DNA from: Pseudomonadota bacterium | GTDB taxonomy: Bacteria > Pseudomonadota > Gammaproteobacteria > Steroidobacterales > Steroidobacteraceae | Reading direction: 5' to 3' | Length of the DNA: 35,481 nucleotides | NCBI GenBank assembly: GCA_021787615.1 | Contig: JAJYLP010000031.1 | Coordinates: 1 to 35,481 of the forward strand | In this document: one piece after another, positions 26,406 to 35,303 of the stretch | How positions within the stretch are numbered: position 1 is the stretch's first letter | Layout of the letters: each line of letters opens with the position of its first letter | Translations under genes and position numbers: made by a program | Notes under the pieces: generated by a model | The model's database searches: none | The model's input: only the letters and a program-made list of their open reading frames with translations | What the model was told of the DNA's origin: nothing

Positions 26406-28157
26406 TTATCGCGTCTGCGCGACGATCGGGGTCTTCGTCGGCGCCGCCAGGGCTGGCAGTTCTACAACAGCGCTCCCTGCACTATCTGCCACCCAGACAT
26501 TTCCTGCACCATCGATGGCAATGCCGCCGCCGACAGTCAGGGCACTGATGGTATAGGTCTTGCACCCGCTCGAGCAATTGAGCGCTGCACCGGGCATGAT
26601 TTCCAGGACGTCGCCGCCGTTATCGGTGACCCAAACGTCATTCTTGCCATCGATGGCAATCCCGCTCGCGTAGGCGTTAGCTGACGCGTTACCGGTTAGG
26701 ACCGAAGCGGTGTAGGTCGCACAGCCGCTTGCGCAGCTCGCCGGAGCTCCCGGTGAGATTTCGACGACTTCACCGCCCGTCGTACCGCTGAAATTGGCTG
26801 CGGCAGCGACCCAGACGTTGCCATTACCGTCAACGGCGACGTCCCAAGGTTGGCCGCTATTCGGCAACGCATACTCGATCGGGGCGGCCGGATTGGCCGC
26901 CGGGATCTCCACGATGTATCCATTACTGCCTGTATTACTGGTCTGGCTGACCCAAGCATTGCCTGCAGCGTCAATCGCAACCTTGGCAAGCTGATAACTG
27001 CTCCCCGGTACATACACACCGTTCGCTGCCGACACCAAGCCGCACGTCTCGGTGACGACTCCGATACTGGGACTGACGAAACCACCGCTCACCCAAACAT
27101 CGCCGTTATTCGCCATGGCGATGTAGCCGCCCCCTACATCGCCGCTACCGGCAGGATAATTGTACGTGCAGGTCGAAACGACGCCGGTGCTGCTGATCGC
27201 GGTCAGGCTCGCGCCAGCGGACAGCAGCGCGTTGCCGCTCGAGTCCACGGCAATGTCCGTGTAGTTCGACATTCCAACGCCTTGCGCGCTCCCGAATTGC
27301 AGGCAATCCGCAGGGCAGGACCCCGTGCCGGACCCGGGTGGCTTTATTTCCGTTACGCCGCTGACATTCCAGTTCGCCACCCAGACGTTTCCGGAAGCAT
27401 CGATTGCAAGCGCATCCGGCTCGTTTATGTTAGCTCCAGTGTAGCTTACTGCTGCGACGGTGCTCCCAGTGCCGGCTGTGCAGGCGACCTGGACGTTGGT
27501 CACGTTCGAGGTGCCGATCGTTCCAGAATTGTTTGTTATCGCACAGGTCTCCCCGCTTGGTTGCGTGCTGACTGTGACAGCGTATGTGGCGCCCGACGAA
27601 AGCGACGTCGAGAAGGTGAAGCTGGTCGCTCCGGCTGCAGGGGCAACGGTGTCGCTGCCGTTGGCGAGCACCAGTCCATTCGCGGTAAGACCGCTTATCG
27701 TTCCTCCGACGGTATACTTGGATGCCGTCGCGCACGTGATCTGCACACTGGTGACGTTGCTCGAACCGACAGTTCCCGAGCCATTGGCGACCGTACAGCT
27801 CGCGCCGGAGGGCTGCGCGCTCACGGTGACCGAATAGCTGCTCCCAGCAGCGACTGCTGTCGGGAACGTAAATGACGTGGCGTTCGCGGCCGGCGAGACG
27901 GTCTGGCTACCGTCCGTTAGTGTCAGACCGCTGGTGGTAAGGCCGCTGATTGTACCGCCGACCGTGTAAGCACTGGTACTGGGGCCGCCAGCGGCGCTAC
28001 CGGCACTGCCGCCACTCGACTGGCCGCCGCCTCCACCGCAGCCCGCCGCACCGACGAGCAGGATTGTCCCGAGAGCAAGGAACCTCGCTCGCTCTACCCA
28101 TCGCCAAACTTGCATGCTGGGCGTCTTAATCGTGCGCGTCATATTGAATACAACCAT
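26406..28157 (-). CDS. Lipoprotein with two Ig-like modules and an NHL/Vgb-type beta-propeller
   Basis: A 583-residue surface lipoprotein. The signal region ends in LLVGAAGC (Cys about 40), followed by a Gly/Ser-rich linker. Two modules of about 79 residues (64-142 and 148-226) share YTVGGTISGL, SFTF.T, VTVS.QPSG and a final VTSVQITC-like strand. From about residue 235, six or so blades with ID.SGNVWVAN-type repeats (DALAIDASGNVWVANW, DVAVDGNGNVWVAA, GIAIDGAGNVWVAD) form an NHL/Vgb-like propeller that probably binds a ligand or protein. Exposure at the outer membrane is inferred. The ATG at 28157 lacks a good ribosome-binding site; 28142 is the alternative. A 5-bp stem with a TCTG loop (26409-26422) overlaps the gene end. 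Confidence 0.88.
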   Translation of the reverse strand: MVVFNMTRTIKTPSMQVWRWVERARFLALGTILLVGAAGCGGGGGQSSGGSAGSAAGGPSTSAYTVGGTISGLTTSGLTLTDGSQTVSPAANATSFTFPTAVAAGSSYSVTVSAQPSGASCTVANGSGTVGSSNVTSVQITCATASKYTVGGTISGLTANGLVLANGSDTVAPAAGATSFTFSTSLSSGATYAVTVSTQPSGETCAITNNSGTIGTSNVTNVQVACTAGTGSTVAAVSYTGANINEPDALAIDASGNVWVANWNVSGVTEIKPPGSGTGSCPADCLQFGSAQGVGMSNYTDIAVDSSGNALLSAGASLTAISSTGVVSTCTYNYPAGSGDVGGGYIAMANNGDVWVSGGFVSPSIGVVTETCGLVSAANGVYVPGSSYQLAKVAIDAAGNAWVSQTSNTGSNGYIVEIPAANPAAPIEYALPNSGQPWDVAVDGNGNVWVAAAANFSGTTGGEVVEISPGAPASCASGCATYTASVLTGNASANAYASGIAIDGKNDVWVTDNGGDVLEIMPGAALNCSSGCKTYTISALTVGGGIAIDGAGNVWVADSAGSAVVELPALAAPTKTPIVAQTR

Positions 28158-28737
28158 ATGAGGTTAATCTAGTTTTGGGATTCGGTCTGTCGGACGTCTA
28201 CCGGTGCACGCTGGTCGGGACGGCGGCGCAGCGAATAGACCCTGAGAATTCTGGAGAAAGCTCCGATGATTGCTTATGGAGATGAAATTGGGGGTTGTGC
28301 GGACGAGCGCCGCTGCTCGCGAGGAAGGCGACTCCCAATCGCTGTCTGGCTTCGATGTGAGCACTTTCTGTTCGATCCCCGCGGCCGTACAGGCCGGCAG
28401 GCGGTAGACTGCTCAAGCTCGATCCGTGGTCGTGCGAGAGGCGTGCTGAACTCCTGCGACGCGCGGGCTTGACTATCGATGTGCGTTTAACGTTTGGAAA
28501 AATGGAATTCAGCATGACGATCTCACTGGCCATTCTCGGGAGCCGTTCATCAGTCTTGTGGTGACACCGGCTTACCGATGCCGGCGAGCTTCTCTCTAGG
28601 TCTTGCAGTGACCTTCCCTCATCAGCTTAAGGCGGCCGCCGTTAATGACGCGCCACCGCATTCAGGGGGATTTGGATGCGAATCTGCTGCCCGCGGCAAC
28701 GAGCAAGGCGCGGCACGCTTATTAAGCGTCATTGCGG
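28158..28737. other. 580-bp stretch without recognised gene
   Basis: It lies between two same-strand lipoprotein genes. A 111-codon minus-strand frame (28198-28533) has Ser/Arg/His-rich text and no ribosome-binding site, and is rejected. It should contain the promoter of the downstream lipoprotein gene; none could be fixed. Confidence 0.4.
28715..28729 (-). terminator. Candidate weak terminator after the 752-aa lipoprotein
   Basis: ACGCTT at 28715-28720 and AAGCGT at 28724-28729 form a 6-bp stem with an ATT loop, 8 bp beyond the stop of the lipoprotein gene on the minus strand. There is no T-run, so termination would be weak. Confidence 0.3.
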
Positions 28738-30996
28738 TTAGTCGAAGCTCCATGTGGCCATGGACTTCTGCCCATTGGCTCCATCTACCTGAACCGTCAC
28801 ACTTGCCGCGCTTCCGGGTCCGGAATTGCTCGTCAAACTGACGACAGGTATGCCGTTGCAGCTCGTCGGCAGCGTAAGCGTCGTGCTCGTTGAGGTCACG
28901 GCGATCGGGGTACCCGGCTTGACGGTGCAATTGACGTAATTTGACCCGCTCGCCACCCAGACATTGCCGAACACTTTGATGTCTGTGATCGGGAAAGTCA
29001 CCGGCAACGACCACTGCACCGTCAGCGACTGTCCGAGCTGCGCGGCCGACAACGCGTGACTCGTCAGGTTCGTGAAATTGATCGCTTCGGTGGTAAAGCC
29101 CTGGATTGTCTGCGCCAGAGCGGGAATCTGCGCGCCGCCGTTGATCGCAAATCCGAAGCTGTTGCCGACTAGGCCAGGCAGACCAGCGGGGGCCAGCAGG
29201 GCGACGCCGTCATCGAACTGGCAGGTGTCCGCGCCGGATGCTCCCTGGAAGAGCGTGGTTTCTTGCGGTAGGGGATAGCCGTTCGAGTCGATGGTGGCTG
29301 TTGTGCCGTTCTGCACCGTGACGGTGACCGGATTGGCCGAATATGCCGTCACGGTACTCGCGTAATTTGATACACAGGGCGTCACCGCAGCTGCGGCGGG
29401 AGCCTGCGCAGCCAGGTAGAGTTCCTGAGTGGTCTGGGGGTTGCCGCTGACGCCGTCCTGGGTATACGTCCAGATCTGCGCCCATGTCTTGACTTCTTGC
29501 TGATCGCCGTACATCAGCCAGCTGCCGTTCGTTTCCTGCTTGAACAGCAGGCCGGCATTGTTGCCGTAACCGATCCGCTGCGATCCGGTCACGCCTCCCG
29601 CTGTGTAGACCATGGTGCCGGTGATGCCGATCAGATTGTTGGTGCCGTCATAGCTCTCGACCTGTGTCACCTGGAAAGAATCGATGGTGGCACCGGCCAA
29701 TTGCTGGGCGATCTCCTGCGCCTGCTGGGTGGCATTCGTTCCGTCATTGAGATATGCGCTGTCGAGATAGGGCTGCAGATCCGTCGCCGTGAGCGCCGAC
29801 CCCTTGGTATTGATGGTGCTTGCGACCGACGTTAGAGTGGCCTGCGCACCGGCGAGGGCCGCCGCTTCCGCGGAGCTCGCCGGGATGATCGCGGTTGAGA
29901 CGACAGAGCTGGTCGTGGTGCTGCTCGCGGAATTGCTGGTCGTCGTACTGATCTGAGTGCTGCCGGGGCTGGCCGTGACGGTCGTCGTCTGCGTCGTCGT
30001 GGTCGTCGTATCGATGGTCAATGATGCGGTGGTGTAGGTGCTGTTGTACGTAATCGGCTTGATCTGATCCAGCGCTGCGTCGACGCCGGCGCCATTGGCG
30101 CTGAATGTTCCCGATATCAGGTCGAGACCCAGTGGATTGACGCCCTGTTGCTGCAGTACCGGCTGGACGATCTCGAGCACAACCGCCTGGACGAGCTGCA
30201 CCTCGGTGGCTGTAGGAGGTGGATTCGACTTGGGATTCGCGAACGCCGTATCGACCGTGACCGGCGCGCTCTGCGCGGCATACCAGTCGCGGATAATCAG
30301 ATCGGTCAGAGGCGTGACATTGATCACGCTGGGTGTGGCCTGATCGCTCACGCTGTAGAAGACGGTGCCGGTGGCGTAGCCATTCGGCGAGGGGCTCGCC
30401 GTGACCACTTTTACCAGGAACGGCGGCGTCATTCCGGCGGTGCTGAGGGAATAGTTGCCTTTGCTGTCGGTCTTGGCGGTGACCTGGGCACCTTGACTGT
30501 CGACGAGGGTCACGGTGGCGTCGGTGATCGGGCTGCCGGTTGCTGCCGTGCCGCTCAAATTGTTTGTGGCGCACGCAACCTTGACGCTGGTGACGTCGGT
30601 CGAAGCGACGGTGCCAGTTCCGTTGCTGACCGTGCAGGTGAGCCCTGTGGGCTGGGAGGTGACGGTAACCGTGTAGGCCGTGCCGGAAGCAACTGCGGTC
30701 GGAAAGGTGAACGTTGTCGCATTGGCCGCCGGCGAGACCGTCTCAGTTCCATCGGTGAGGGTCAGCCCGTTGGCGCTGAGTCCGGTGACGGTACCGCCGA
30801 TGGAGTAGGTTGCGGTGGTTCCGCCTCCCGTACCCGAAGTCGTAGCGCTGCCGGTGGCGGAATTTCCCCCGCCGCAGCCGGCGAGGACGGTAAGCACAAG
30901 CAGGATCGTCCCGCACGTCAACGCGCGCAAAGCCGCCATCTGCCGATTCGGATTTTGCGAATCAGGAGTTGCGTTCATATAATTGATGGAAATCAT
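28738..30996 (-). CDS. Large lipoprotein with Ig-like and carboxypeptidase-regulatory-like modules
   Basis: A 752-residue protein. The signal ends in LVLTVLAGC (lipobox, Cys about 41) before a GGGNSATG linker. Residues about 64-142 are the same Ig-like module found twice in the neighbouring lipoprotein (YSIGGTVTGL, ATTFTFPTAV, VTSVKVAC). It is followed by a transthyretin-like, carboxypeptidase-regulatory-like domain at about 146-195 (ITDATVTLVDSQGAQVTAKT, DSKGNYSL). A helical middle part and a Thr/Ser-rich low-complexity stretch (about 325-375) come next, then a long beta-rich C-terminus with paired Cys. It is probably exposed on the surface. Start choice is uncertain (30996, 30978 or 30939), since none has a clear ribosome-binding site. 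It is divergent from the kinase-regulator gene, with 189 bp between. Confidence 0.85.
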   Translation of the reverse strand: MISINYMNATPDSQNPNRQMAALRALTCGTILLVLTVLAGCGGGNSATGSATTSGTGGGTTATYSIGGTVTGLSANGLTLTDGTETVSPAANATTFTFPTAVASGTAYTVTVTSQPTGLTCTVSNGTGTVASTDVTSVKVACATNNLSGTAATGSPITDATVTLVDSQGAQVTAKTDSKGNYSLSTAGMTPPFLVKVVTASPSPNGYATGTVFYSVSDQATPSVINVTPLTDLIIRDWYAAQSAPVTVDTAFANPKSNPPPTATEVQLVQAVVLEIVQPVLQQQGVNPLGLDLISGTFSANGAGVDAALDQIKPITYNSTYTTASLTIDTTTTTTQTTTVTASPGSTQISTTTSNSASSTTTSSVVSTAIIPASSAEAAALAGAQATLTSVASTINTKGSALTATDLQPYLDSAYLNDGTNATQQAQEIAQQLAGATIDSFQVTQVESYDGTNNLIGITGTMVYTAGGVTGSQRIGYGNNAGLLFKQETNGSWLMYGDQQEVKTWAQIWTYTQDGVSGNPQTTQELYLAAQAPAAAAVTPCVSNYASTVTAYSANPVTVTVQNGTTATIDSNGYPLPQETTLFQGASGADTCQFDDGVALLAPAGLPGLVGNSFGFAINGGAQIPALAQTIQGFTTEAINFTNLTSHALSAAQLGQSLTVQWSLPVTFPITDIKVFGNVWVASGSNYVNCTVKPGTPIAVTSTSTTLTLPTSCNGIPVVSLTSNSGPGSAASVTVQVDGANGQKSMATWSFD

Positions 30997-31185
30997 AAGT
31001 TAATGAATTCGCTGTTTTTTTCTAGAATTGAACCGGTTGAGCATCGCGCTTCGGCGGGCACTGTAGTAGCTTCATGGGGGGCAGTTCCTGATGAAGCATG
31101 AGGAAGTTCTGATGATTTCTGATGGCGGCCGCAATTGGGTTCGCACTGCCACAGATACGGGGGACAACCTCTGCAGGCATACTCC
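30997..31185. promoter_or_regulatory. Divergent intergenic region with AT-rich core
   Basis: Separates the 752-aa lipoprotein gene from the winged-helix/kinase gene and must carry both promoters. The segment about 30975-31030 is clearly AT-rich (ATAAGTTAATGAATTC then a T-run), which suits promoter or regulator binding. No -35/-10 pair could be assigned with confidence. Control by the adjacent winged-helix regulator is an inference from position. Confidence 0.35.
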
Positions 31186-33813
31186 GTGAGCGAAGTCTTT
31201 TGTTTTGGAAAATTCCGATTTGATGCCGACAGACTGGAGCTGCTGGCCGATGGAGTGCCGCTCAGGGTAGAACCCCGACCACTCGCGGTGCTGGTGGAGC
31301 TTCTGCGCCATGCCGGCGAGCTCGTCACGAAGGCGGAGCTGATGGACAGCGTCTGGTCCGGGCGCGTGCTTTCCGAATCGGTGATCACACGCTGTATCAA
31401 TCGGTTGCGCCTCGCGCTCGACGACGAAGATCAGACCCTGATCCTGACGGTGCACGGATTCGGCTACCGGTTCACCGGCCGCGTCGTACGGGAGCAGACC
31501 GAGGAAAGGATTTCGTCCGCCAGATATTCCGGCGATGATTTTCGTACCGGAGATCCGGCGCCGGTTTGCCCGGGCTGGCAGCTGGAGCGGCGGTTCGAAG
31601 ACGGCCGAGTCTGGCTGGGGTTCAACCCGAGCACCCAGGAGCGCCGGGTCTTCAAATACGGCTTTGACGCACGGGATCTCGCGGCCCTGCGCCGTGAAGC
31701 GTTCATTCACCGGGTGCTGCGTGTCGGCCTCGGTCCACGGCCGGATTTCGTCCGCCTTCTCGAACAGAACTTTGCCGTCCCGCCGTTCTTCATCGCGTTC
31801 GAATACTGTCCACAGGGCAACCTGGCCGATTGGCTCGAGGCGCACGGCGGGGGCGCCGAAGTGCCGCTCGCAGAACGCCTTGATCTTCTCGCCCAGGCCG
31901 CCGAGGCGCTCGCAGCCGCCCATGCGCTCGGGGTGCTGCACCTGGACATCAAGCCTTCCAACCTGCTCGTATGGACGGACACGGACGGACGGTCGCGCAT
32001 CCGATGGTCCGACTTCGGTTCCGGGCGTCTCATCGAGCCGCGGCGATTGGCTGCACTCGGAATCACGCCCGCCGATCTGACGCGGACCGTCATCGAGGAG
32101 GTTCAGAACCTGCAGGGCACGCTCAATTACTTGGCGCCGGAAGTTCTGCGGGGCGACGCCCCAACGATCGCCTCGGACATCTATGCGCTCGGCGTCATGC
32201 TCTACCAAGTCATCGTCGGTGACCTGCGCCGGCCGATTACCGCCGGCTGGGAACGCAATGTTCCCGATGAATTGCTCCGACAGGACATCGCAGCCGCCGC
32301 CCACGATGCACCGCAGGAGCGCCTGTCGTCTGCAGCGGATCTGGCGACGCGATTACGCGCGCTGGAGCGTCGGCGCGCGGAATTCGCGCAAGCCGTCGAC
32401 CGCGATCGCCAGCAGATTGCGTTGCAGCGCCGGCTGGAGCGCGCGCAGGCCCGCCGTCCGTGGCTGATCGCGACGTTTGTGGTGCTCGTGATCGGGCTCG
32501 GGATCAGCCTGCGGAGTTATGAGGCTGCGGTGAGTGCGCGCGACCGCGCCCGGGTCGAGGCGTCGATTGCGGACGGGGTTGTCAATTTCCTCGACCAGGA
32601 CATTCTCTCCGAAGGCTCGCCGTTCAGTGTTGCCGATGGTGCCGGAGGACCGCAAACCGTCCGCGACGCAGTTGATCGCGCCGCGGCTAGGCTACATGGG
32701 AAGTTCCCGGGACAGCCGCAGATCGAGGCCGCGATTCGCGCGACGATCGGACAAGTCTACGTCGAAGACGGGGACTACGCCGCAGCCGAAAAGCAGGTGC
32801 GCCGTGCGGTCAAACTCGACCGCGCAGCCGGGGCGATCGATGACCGCACGATTCAGGCCGAATACCGCCTTGCCTTCGCGCTCACGGTCAAGCAGAAATT
32901 TGCAGCGGCGCGGCGGCTGCTCGATCAGGCCAACCGTCAGCTCGACCAGGTATCTGCCGCCAGCGCGCAGACGCTAGTGATCCGTGACGTCATCAACGGC
33001 AATTACTGGCTGCTGACACAGCGGTTCCGCGCTGCGATACCGTTCTTCCAGCGCGCGCTGAGCGAAGCGCCCGATCGCGATGCCGCGCACCTGAGCCATG
33101 TGGTAATTCAGCAGACCTCGCTCGCATGGTGCTATGCGGCCACCGGTCAATTCGACAGGGCGCGGCCGCTGTTCGAGGCGGCGCTGCGGGCCGTGCGGCG
33201 GGCCGAACCGGTGCCTGGCACGCTCAGCGGAACGATCGAGGAGCGCTACGGGATCGGGCTGTTTCTTGCGGGCCACGACCGGGAGGCCAAACCCATGCTC
33301 GAGGCCGCGTATACACACCTAAAGAAGACGATCGGTGACGACGGACTGACGGCGCAAGCGCTCACCTATCTAGGGTGGCTCAACCTGCGGCAAGGCGCCG
33401 ACGCGCTTGCGCTGGTGCAGCTGAGGCAGGCTTATCGGGATGAGCTGGCGAGCGCGGGAGCGGATCATCCCATGACCCTGCGCGCCCGGGCATGCCTGGA
33501 CCTGGCCAAAATTGCAACTGGTCATACCTCCGACGGTCTTGCGGATCTTGAGACCGCCGTCGCGCAGTATCAGCGCGTGCTGGGTACCGGTGCTCCCGAG
33601 ACGCAGCTGTTTCATTATTATCTCATGCGATCGGCCCTTGCGGCAGGTGAGCGCGCACCGGTCAGCGTCCAAGACGTTCGCGCCCTGTCCGTGGAGGCGT
33701 TGTCGCAAGGCGCGCCGTGGGCCAATTGGCCGCACAGGCTCGCGGCGCTCAGAGTTTCGCTCGCTGCGGTGAAGCCGCAGACTCAGCTTACTTTCCGCAC
33801 ATCGTCAGGGTGA
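31186..33813 (+). CDS. OmpR/CadC-type DNA-binding, Ser/Thr kinase, membrane, TPR-like fusion regulator
   Basis: An 875-residue fusion protein. No in-frame ATG precedes the domain, so a GTG at 31186 is taken, with AGG about 8 bp before it; a TTG at 31135 is the alternative. Residues 4-98 are an OmpR/PhoB winged helix (FRFDADRLELLADG, then LILTVHGFGYRF). Residues about 131-395 are a Ser/Thr kinase domain: K157 in RRVFKY, catalytic loop HLDIKPSN (H252, D254, K256, N259), DFG at 276-278 and LNYLAPEVL. The glycine loop is poor and HRD is HLD, so it is a non-RD or weakly active kinase. One helix at about 425-443 crosses the membrane. The rest (about 500-860) is helical and TPR-like (YVEDGDYAAAEKQVRRAVKL), probably periplasmic. 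It may sense envelope signals and control the divergent lipoprotein. Confidence 0.9.
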   Translation: MSEVFCFGKFRFDADRLELLADGVPLRVEPRPLAVLVELLRHAGELVTKAELMDSVWSGRVLSESVITRCINRLRLALDDEDQTLILTVHGFGYRFTGRVVREQTEERISSARYSGDDFRTGDPAPVCPGWQLERRFEDGRVWLGFNPSTQERRVFKYGFDARDLAALRREAFIHRVLRVGLGPRPDFVRLLEQNFAVPPFFIAFEYCPQGNLADWLEAHGGGAEVPLAERLDLLAQAAEALAAAHALGVLHLDIKPSNLLVWTDTDGRSRIRWSDFGSGRLIEPRRLAALGITPADLTRTVIEEVQNLQGTLNYLAPEVLRGDAPTIASDIYALGVMLYQVIVGDLRRPITAGWERNVPDELLRQDIAAAAHDAPQERLSSAADLATRLRALERRRAEFAQAVDRDRQQIALQRRLERAQARRPWLIATFVVLVIGLGISLRSYEAAVSARDRARVEASIADGVVNFLDQDILSEGSPFSVADGAGGPQTVRDAVDRAAARLHGKFPGQPQIEAAIRATIGQVYVEDGDYAAAEKQVRRAVKLDRAAGAIDDRTIQAEYRLAFALTVKQKFAAARRLLDQANRQLDQVSAASAQTLVIRDVINGNYWLLTQRFRAAIPFFQRALSEAPDRDAAHLSHVVIQQTSLAWCYAATGQFDRARPLFEAALRAVRRAEPVPGTLSGTIEERYGIGLFLAGHDREAKPMLEAAYTHLKKTIGDDGLTAQALTYLGWLNLRQGADALALVQLRQAYRDELASAGADHPMTLRARACLDLAKIATGHTSDGLADLETAVAQYQRVLGTGAPETQLFHYYLMRSALAAGERAPVSVQDVRALSVEALSQGAPWANWPHRLAALRVSLAAVKPQTQLTFRTSSG

Positions 33814-33844
33814 TTTCCGGGTAATTTCCGTCCGGCCGGCGCGG

Positions 33845-34180
33845 CTATTCGGGTGCGTTGAGCTCAATGAGCCGCTGGGTGTGATTCTCCCAGGCCCGTA
33901 AGAGCTTCTTCGCCTTGCGGTAATTGGCGATCGCCAGACGCATGAGCTCGGCCTGCTTGGGGGTGAGGGTGCGGTGGTGAAGCCGCCCGCCCTTGAGATG
34001 GCTCCACTCGTAGTAGGGTCCGTGACGCGCCGCCGGGTCGCGCGCGCAATGACAATTCGGGTTCCCGCAGACTTTGGTGCGCTTGAGCAGCGTGCCCGAG
34101 GACAGGTACTGCATGGCGCCGATCGCGCGCTGGATCTCGGCGATCTTCTCCTCGATTTGAGCTGTATCGGGCTTGGGCAC
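33845..34180 (-). CDS. DUF6788-type small Cys/His protein linked to the IS
   Basis: A 111-residue protein from a GTG at 34180 (VPKPDTAQIEEKIAEIQRAI). A CGNPNCHC cluster (Cys 38, 43, 45) is followed by ARHGPYYEW and a basic helical tail (NYRKAKKLLRAWENHTQRLI). The cysteine cluster suggests a zinc finger. Proteins of this build (DUF6788) are often found beside IS transposase genes, and here it stands divergent from an IS1634 transposase, with 43 bp between the starts. A role in target or end binding is speculation. The longer frame to 34306 overlaps the transposase start and was not used. Confidence 0.7.
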   Translation of the reverse strand: MPKPDTAQIEEKIAEIQRAIGAMQYLSSGTLLKRTKVCGNPNCHCARDPAARHGPYYEWSHLKGGRLHHRTLTPKQAELMRLAIANYRKAKKLLRAWENHTQRLIELNAPE

Positions 34181-34202
34181 GGAGTTGACGGTATCGGGAC
34201 CT

Positions 34203-34220
34203 GGCGATATTATTATCGCC
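34203..34220. other. Perfect hairpin between the divergent IS genes
   Basis: GGCGATA (34203-34209) and TATCGCC (34214-34220) form a 7-bp stem with a TTAT loop, 3 bp before the GTG start of the transposase. It could hide the transposase ribosome-binding site or serve as a shared operator for the two divergent genes. Confidence 0.5.
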
Positions 34221-34223
34221 AGA

Positions 34224-35303
34224 GTGCAGCAGACGCAACCCCGCAAGCCACTCGCCGAAAAGTTCGCTCTTTCCACTGAGCGGCTGGGGCCTCTTCCCCT
34301 CGTCAATCACTTCATCTCACGGCTCGGGCTGATCGAGCTGCTGGATCAGTACGTCCCGACGACCGATCGACGGTGCGCGGTGCCGCACGCCACGGCGCTC
34401 GGGGTGCTGCTGCGCTCGATCGTGGTCGAGCGCGAGCCCATCTATCGCCAGATCGAGACCGTGCACGGTTTCGCTCCGGCCATGTACGGCCTGGCAGAGC
34501 AAGATCTCGAGCACCTCGGGGATGATCGGCTCGGCCGAGCCCTTGATCGGCTCTACGATGCCGACCGCGGCGCGCTTCTTACTGCCGTCGTGCTCGCAGT
34601 TGGCAAGTACTTCGGGGTGAAGTTCGAGGAGCTGCACAACGACTCGACCTCGATCCGCTTCTGCGGTCAGTACCGAGTGCAACCCGAGACGGTGCGCGGA
34701 CAGCGTCCGGCGCGCATCGTGTTCGGATATTCGAAAGACCACAGGCCTGACCTCAAGCAGTTGCTGTTCATCTTCACGACCGCCGAGGATGGCGGGGTGC
34801 CGGTGCAGTTTCGCATCGCCGATGGCAACACGAACGACTCGATCACGCACATCGAGACCTGGAATACCCTCAAGACTGTCGCCGGGCGCCCGGACTTTCT
34901 CTACGTCGCGGACTCCAAGCTCTGCTCACACGAGAACCTCGATACCATCGCCCGCGCCGGCGGCCGCTTCGTCACGGTGCTGCCGCGCTCGCGCCAGGAA
35001 GACCGGCAGTTTCGTAAGCGCATCCAGACCGCCACCCCACCGTGGGAACTGGTCTGGGACCGGCCAGATCCCAGGGGCAGAGGCGGGCCGCGCGATCAGT
35101 GGTATCTGTACCGCGATCCGATCGGGTCAATGGAGGCGTGGCCGATCGTGTGGGTGTGGTCCAAGCTCCTTACCGGGCATCAACGCGCCAGCCGCCAGCG
35201 CCGCATCGATGCCGCCGTCGCGGCGCTCACCGCGCTGCGTGATCGGATCGTCAGTCCCCGGGCGCGCATCGGCGGAGCCTCACGCATTGATCTCGAGGTC
35301 TGA
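34224..35303 (+). pseudogene. IS1634-family transposase lacking its C-terminus
   Basis: The frame from a GTG at 34224 gives 359 residues. The start of the family domain (ERLGPLPLVNHFISRLGL) is present, as is the first catalytic Asp in ELHNDSTSIRF (D140) and the second in FLYVADSKLCS (D230). The frame stops at 35301-35303 after SRIDLEV, whereas relatives run to about 550 residues and carry the catalytic Glu in the missing part. A one-base shift at about 35297 would read on as SEALSRMSPP, but this soon loses resemblance. The copy is therefore broken by a frameshift, a truncation or both, and should be inactive. It belongs to a different IS1634 subgroup from the 23129-24412 copy. Confidence 0.8.

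Noticed and set aside
28198-28533. 111-codon minus-strand frame between the lipoproteins
   Set aside because: Ser/Arg/His-rich composition, no ribosome-binding site and no motif.
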